Assembly (NCBI GenBank): GCA_964535155.1
Contig: CAZHSR010000009.1
Location: 1-24,498, forward strand
Length of the DNA stretch: 24,498 bases
Reading direction: 5' to 3'
Origin: JAGPFW01 sp964535155
Lineage (GTDB): Bacteria; Patescibacteriota; WWE3; UBA101185; UBA10185
This document shows, in pieces, positions 23,209-24,498 of this stretch; position 1 is the stretch's first letter, and every line of letters begins with the position of its first letter. A program made the translations under genes and the position numbers. The notes under the pieces were generated by a model that saw nothing but the letters and a program-made list of their open reading frames with translations, ran no database searches and was not told where the DNA came from.

Positions 23209-24354
23209 ATGAATATTTTATATGTTTTAAATTCTGGAAATCCGGGAGGTATGGAGCAGCATGTTCTGGACTTGGTTGCAGGGATGCTTGCTTCGGGAAA
23301 TTCGGTTTGGGTTTGGTGTCCAGAAGGAGATTTTGTTGAGGAATATAAAAAGGTAGGCGCTCAGGTTACTTCGGTGGGGGTTGGCTTTGATATAGATCCG
23401 AAATATATTTTTAAACTAGCTTCTTTTATAAGAGCCCAGAAAATTGATATTGTGCATGCTCATGAATTAAAGGCTGTAATAAATGCTTTAATTGCAGGAA
23501 AATTAGGTAAAGTGCCAGTTATTTCTCATACTCACACGCCTATTTCAGAATGGCAAATTTCGTCTTGGAAGAGGAAACTCAATGTTTTAATTTATTCTTT
23601 GTTTGTAAATTTGTTATCTGCAAGTGAAGTAGCTCTTACTGAAAGTCGTAAAAGGGTAAAAATAGACGAAGGAATTAAGGCGGAGAAGTTGGCTATTATT
23701 CCCAATGCTGTTGAGATAGAAAAGCTAGATTTACTCCCAGAAACCAGAGAAAAATTTAGGCTTGAAATACGAGATCGTTATAAAATTTCCCAAAATGCTT
23801 ATGTTTTTGGTTTTATAAGTAGAATTTCTGCAGAAAAGGGTCATAGTGTTTTAGTTTCGGCATACAAAAAGTTTAAAGATATTCTTGTGGCCAAAAATAT
23901 TCCAGATGAAAGCCGTTTATTTATTGGAGGTGGTGGTGCTTTAGAAGACGATCTAAAACAAAGAATTTTAGACTTAGGATTGGAAAATTCTGTTGTTATA
24001 ACAGGAAGATTTGTCGTGGAAGATAAGCAAAAATTTTATGCGGGTTTAAACAGCTTTGTTTTCCCCACTTTAGCTGAAGGATTTGGAATTGTGCTTATTG
24101 AAGCCATGGCAAATTTTCTTCCTGTGATTTGCTCCGACTTAGAAGTTTTACAAGAGGTTGGCGGAAGTGCTGTGCGCTATTTTGAAACTGGAAATCACGA
24201 TGATCTAGCAGAAAAAATGGTGGATATGTATGTTCGTGCTGATCAATATGATGGTTTAGCAAATCAAGGTTTACAAAGAGTTAAAGATCTTTACTCTATG
24301 GAAGGCTTTATTGCAAAGTATTTGGATTTATACAATAAGGTTTTAGAAAAATGA
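23209..24354 (+). CDS. Glycosyltransferase family 4
   Basis: The 381-residue protein has GNPGGMEQHVLDL (10-22), the GT4 glycine-rich loop, then HAHELKA (84-90), IIPNAVE (163-169), FISRISAEKG (202-211) with the donor-phosphate-contacting Arg and Lys, and the EX7E signature EGFGIVLIEAMA (E290, E298). All core residues are intact. The family uses mainly UDP- or GDP-sugars with retention of configuration. The gene starts 3 nt after the previous stop, and its TGA overlaps the next ATG (ATGA), so the three glycosyltransferases are probably translated together. Confidence 0.87.
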   Translation: MNILYVLNSGNPGGMEQHVLDLVAGMLASGNSVWVWCPEGDFVEEYKKVGAQVTSVGVGFDIDPKYIFKLASFIRAQKIDIVHAHELKAVINALIAGKLGKVPVISHTHTPISEWQISSWKRKLNVLIYSLFVNLLSASEVALTESRKRVKIDEGIKAEKLAIIPNAVEIEKLDLLPETREKFRLEIRDRYKISQNAYVFGFISRISAEKGHSVLVSAYKKFKDILVAKNIPDESRLFIGGGGALEDDLKQRILDLGLENSVVITGRFVVEDKQKFYAGLNSFVFPTLAEGFGIVLIEAMANFLPVICSDLEVLQEVGGSAVRYFETGNHDDLAEKMVDMYVRADQYDGLANQGLQRVKDLYSMEGFIAKYLDLYNKVLEK

Positions 24355-24498
24355 AAGTTTTAATGTTAGGGCGAATTGGCCTTTTAGAAAACGGAGGGGG
24401 GGATAAAGTCCAAATAGAGAATACCGCTCATGAATTGCAAAAACTTGGAGTTGAAGTTGCTATTAAAACAGGACTTGACTTTGACCCTTTGGAATACG
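24351..24498 (+). CDS. Glycosyltransferase family 4, N-terminal part (3' truncated)
   Basis: The gene begins at an ATG overlapping the preceding stop by 4 nt and runs off the window after 49 codons. MKVLMLGRIGLLENGGGDKV resembles the opening strand and glycine-rich loop of GT4 enzymes, followed by a helix (ENTAHELQKLGVEVAI) as in that fold. The donor domain and the EX7E motif lie outside the window, so the family is only probable. Confidence 0.6.
   Translation, partial: MKVLMLGRIGLLENGGGDKVQIENTAHELQKLGVEVAIKTGLDFDPLEY

Overview
The window is AT-rich, gene-dense DNA that looks like a metagenome scaffold: a run of ten Ns sits inside a coding region, and both ends cut through genes. TGA reads as stop and TGG as Trp throughout, so there is no sign of the recoded TGA of Gracilibacteria/SR1. 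Short overlaps, many GT-C type membrane proteins, few clear Shine-Dalgarno sites and small toxin-antitoxin pairs suggest a Candidate Phyla Radiation (Patescibacteria) genome such as a Microgenomates or WWE3 relative. That placement is inference; there is no marker gene here.

Region 1 (1-9577) is a cell-surface polysaccharide cluster, all on the plus strand. It holds the tail of a GT2 glycosyltransferase, a B12-binding-type radical SAM protein, a GT2 and a GT-B glycosyltransferase, then a nucleotide-sugar cassette: gmd (frameshifted at its catalytic YxxxK), a ColD-type PLP enzyme in which His replaces the usual Lys, and a GDP-fucose-synthase/ColC-type epimerase-reductase. Together these read as a GDP-L-colitose route (GDP-mannose to GDP-4-keto-6-deoxymannose, its 3-deoxy derivative, then GDP-L-colitose). 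A methyltransferase, a decayed copy of a GT4 gene start and an intact GT4 gene follow.

Region 2 (9590-13756) encodes two large membrane proteins: an AftD/DUF3367-like GT-C protein split by the N gap, and a second multi-pass protein that seems to lack the usual first membrane segment. An 82-nt nested inverted-repeat structure lies just downstream.

Region 3 (13986-21953) mixes a regular heptad coiled-coil protein, an unrecognised two-gene membrane/exported unit, a GT-C-like protein carrying an in-frame palindromic insert, a GT2 enzyme and three toxin-antitoxin-like pairs: HEPN-MNT, MntA-HepT and a VapBC-like pair. The two HEPN/nucleotidyltransferase modules are the only minus-strand genes in the window. 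Each is convergent with the gene to its left and divergent from the gene to its right across 65-67 nt.

Region 4 (22009-24498) is a run of three tightly packed GT-B glycosyltransferase genes, the last cut by the window end.

One pattern runs through the whole window: genes that head transcription units have a TANNNT -10-like hexamer 5-8 nt before the start codon, most often exactly 6. This predicts leaderless mRNAs, whereas several genes inside units have AAGGA-type ribosome sites or overlap the gene before.
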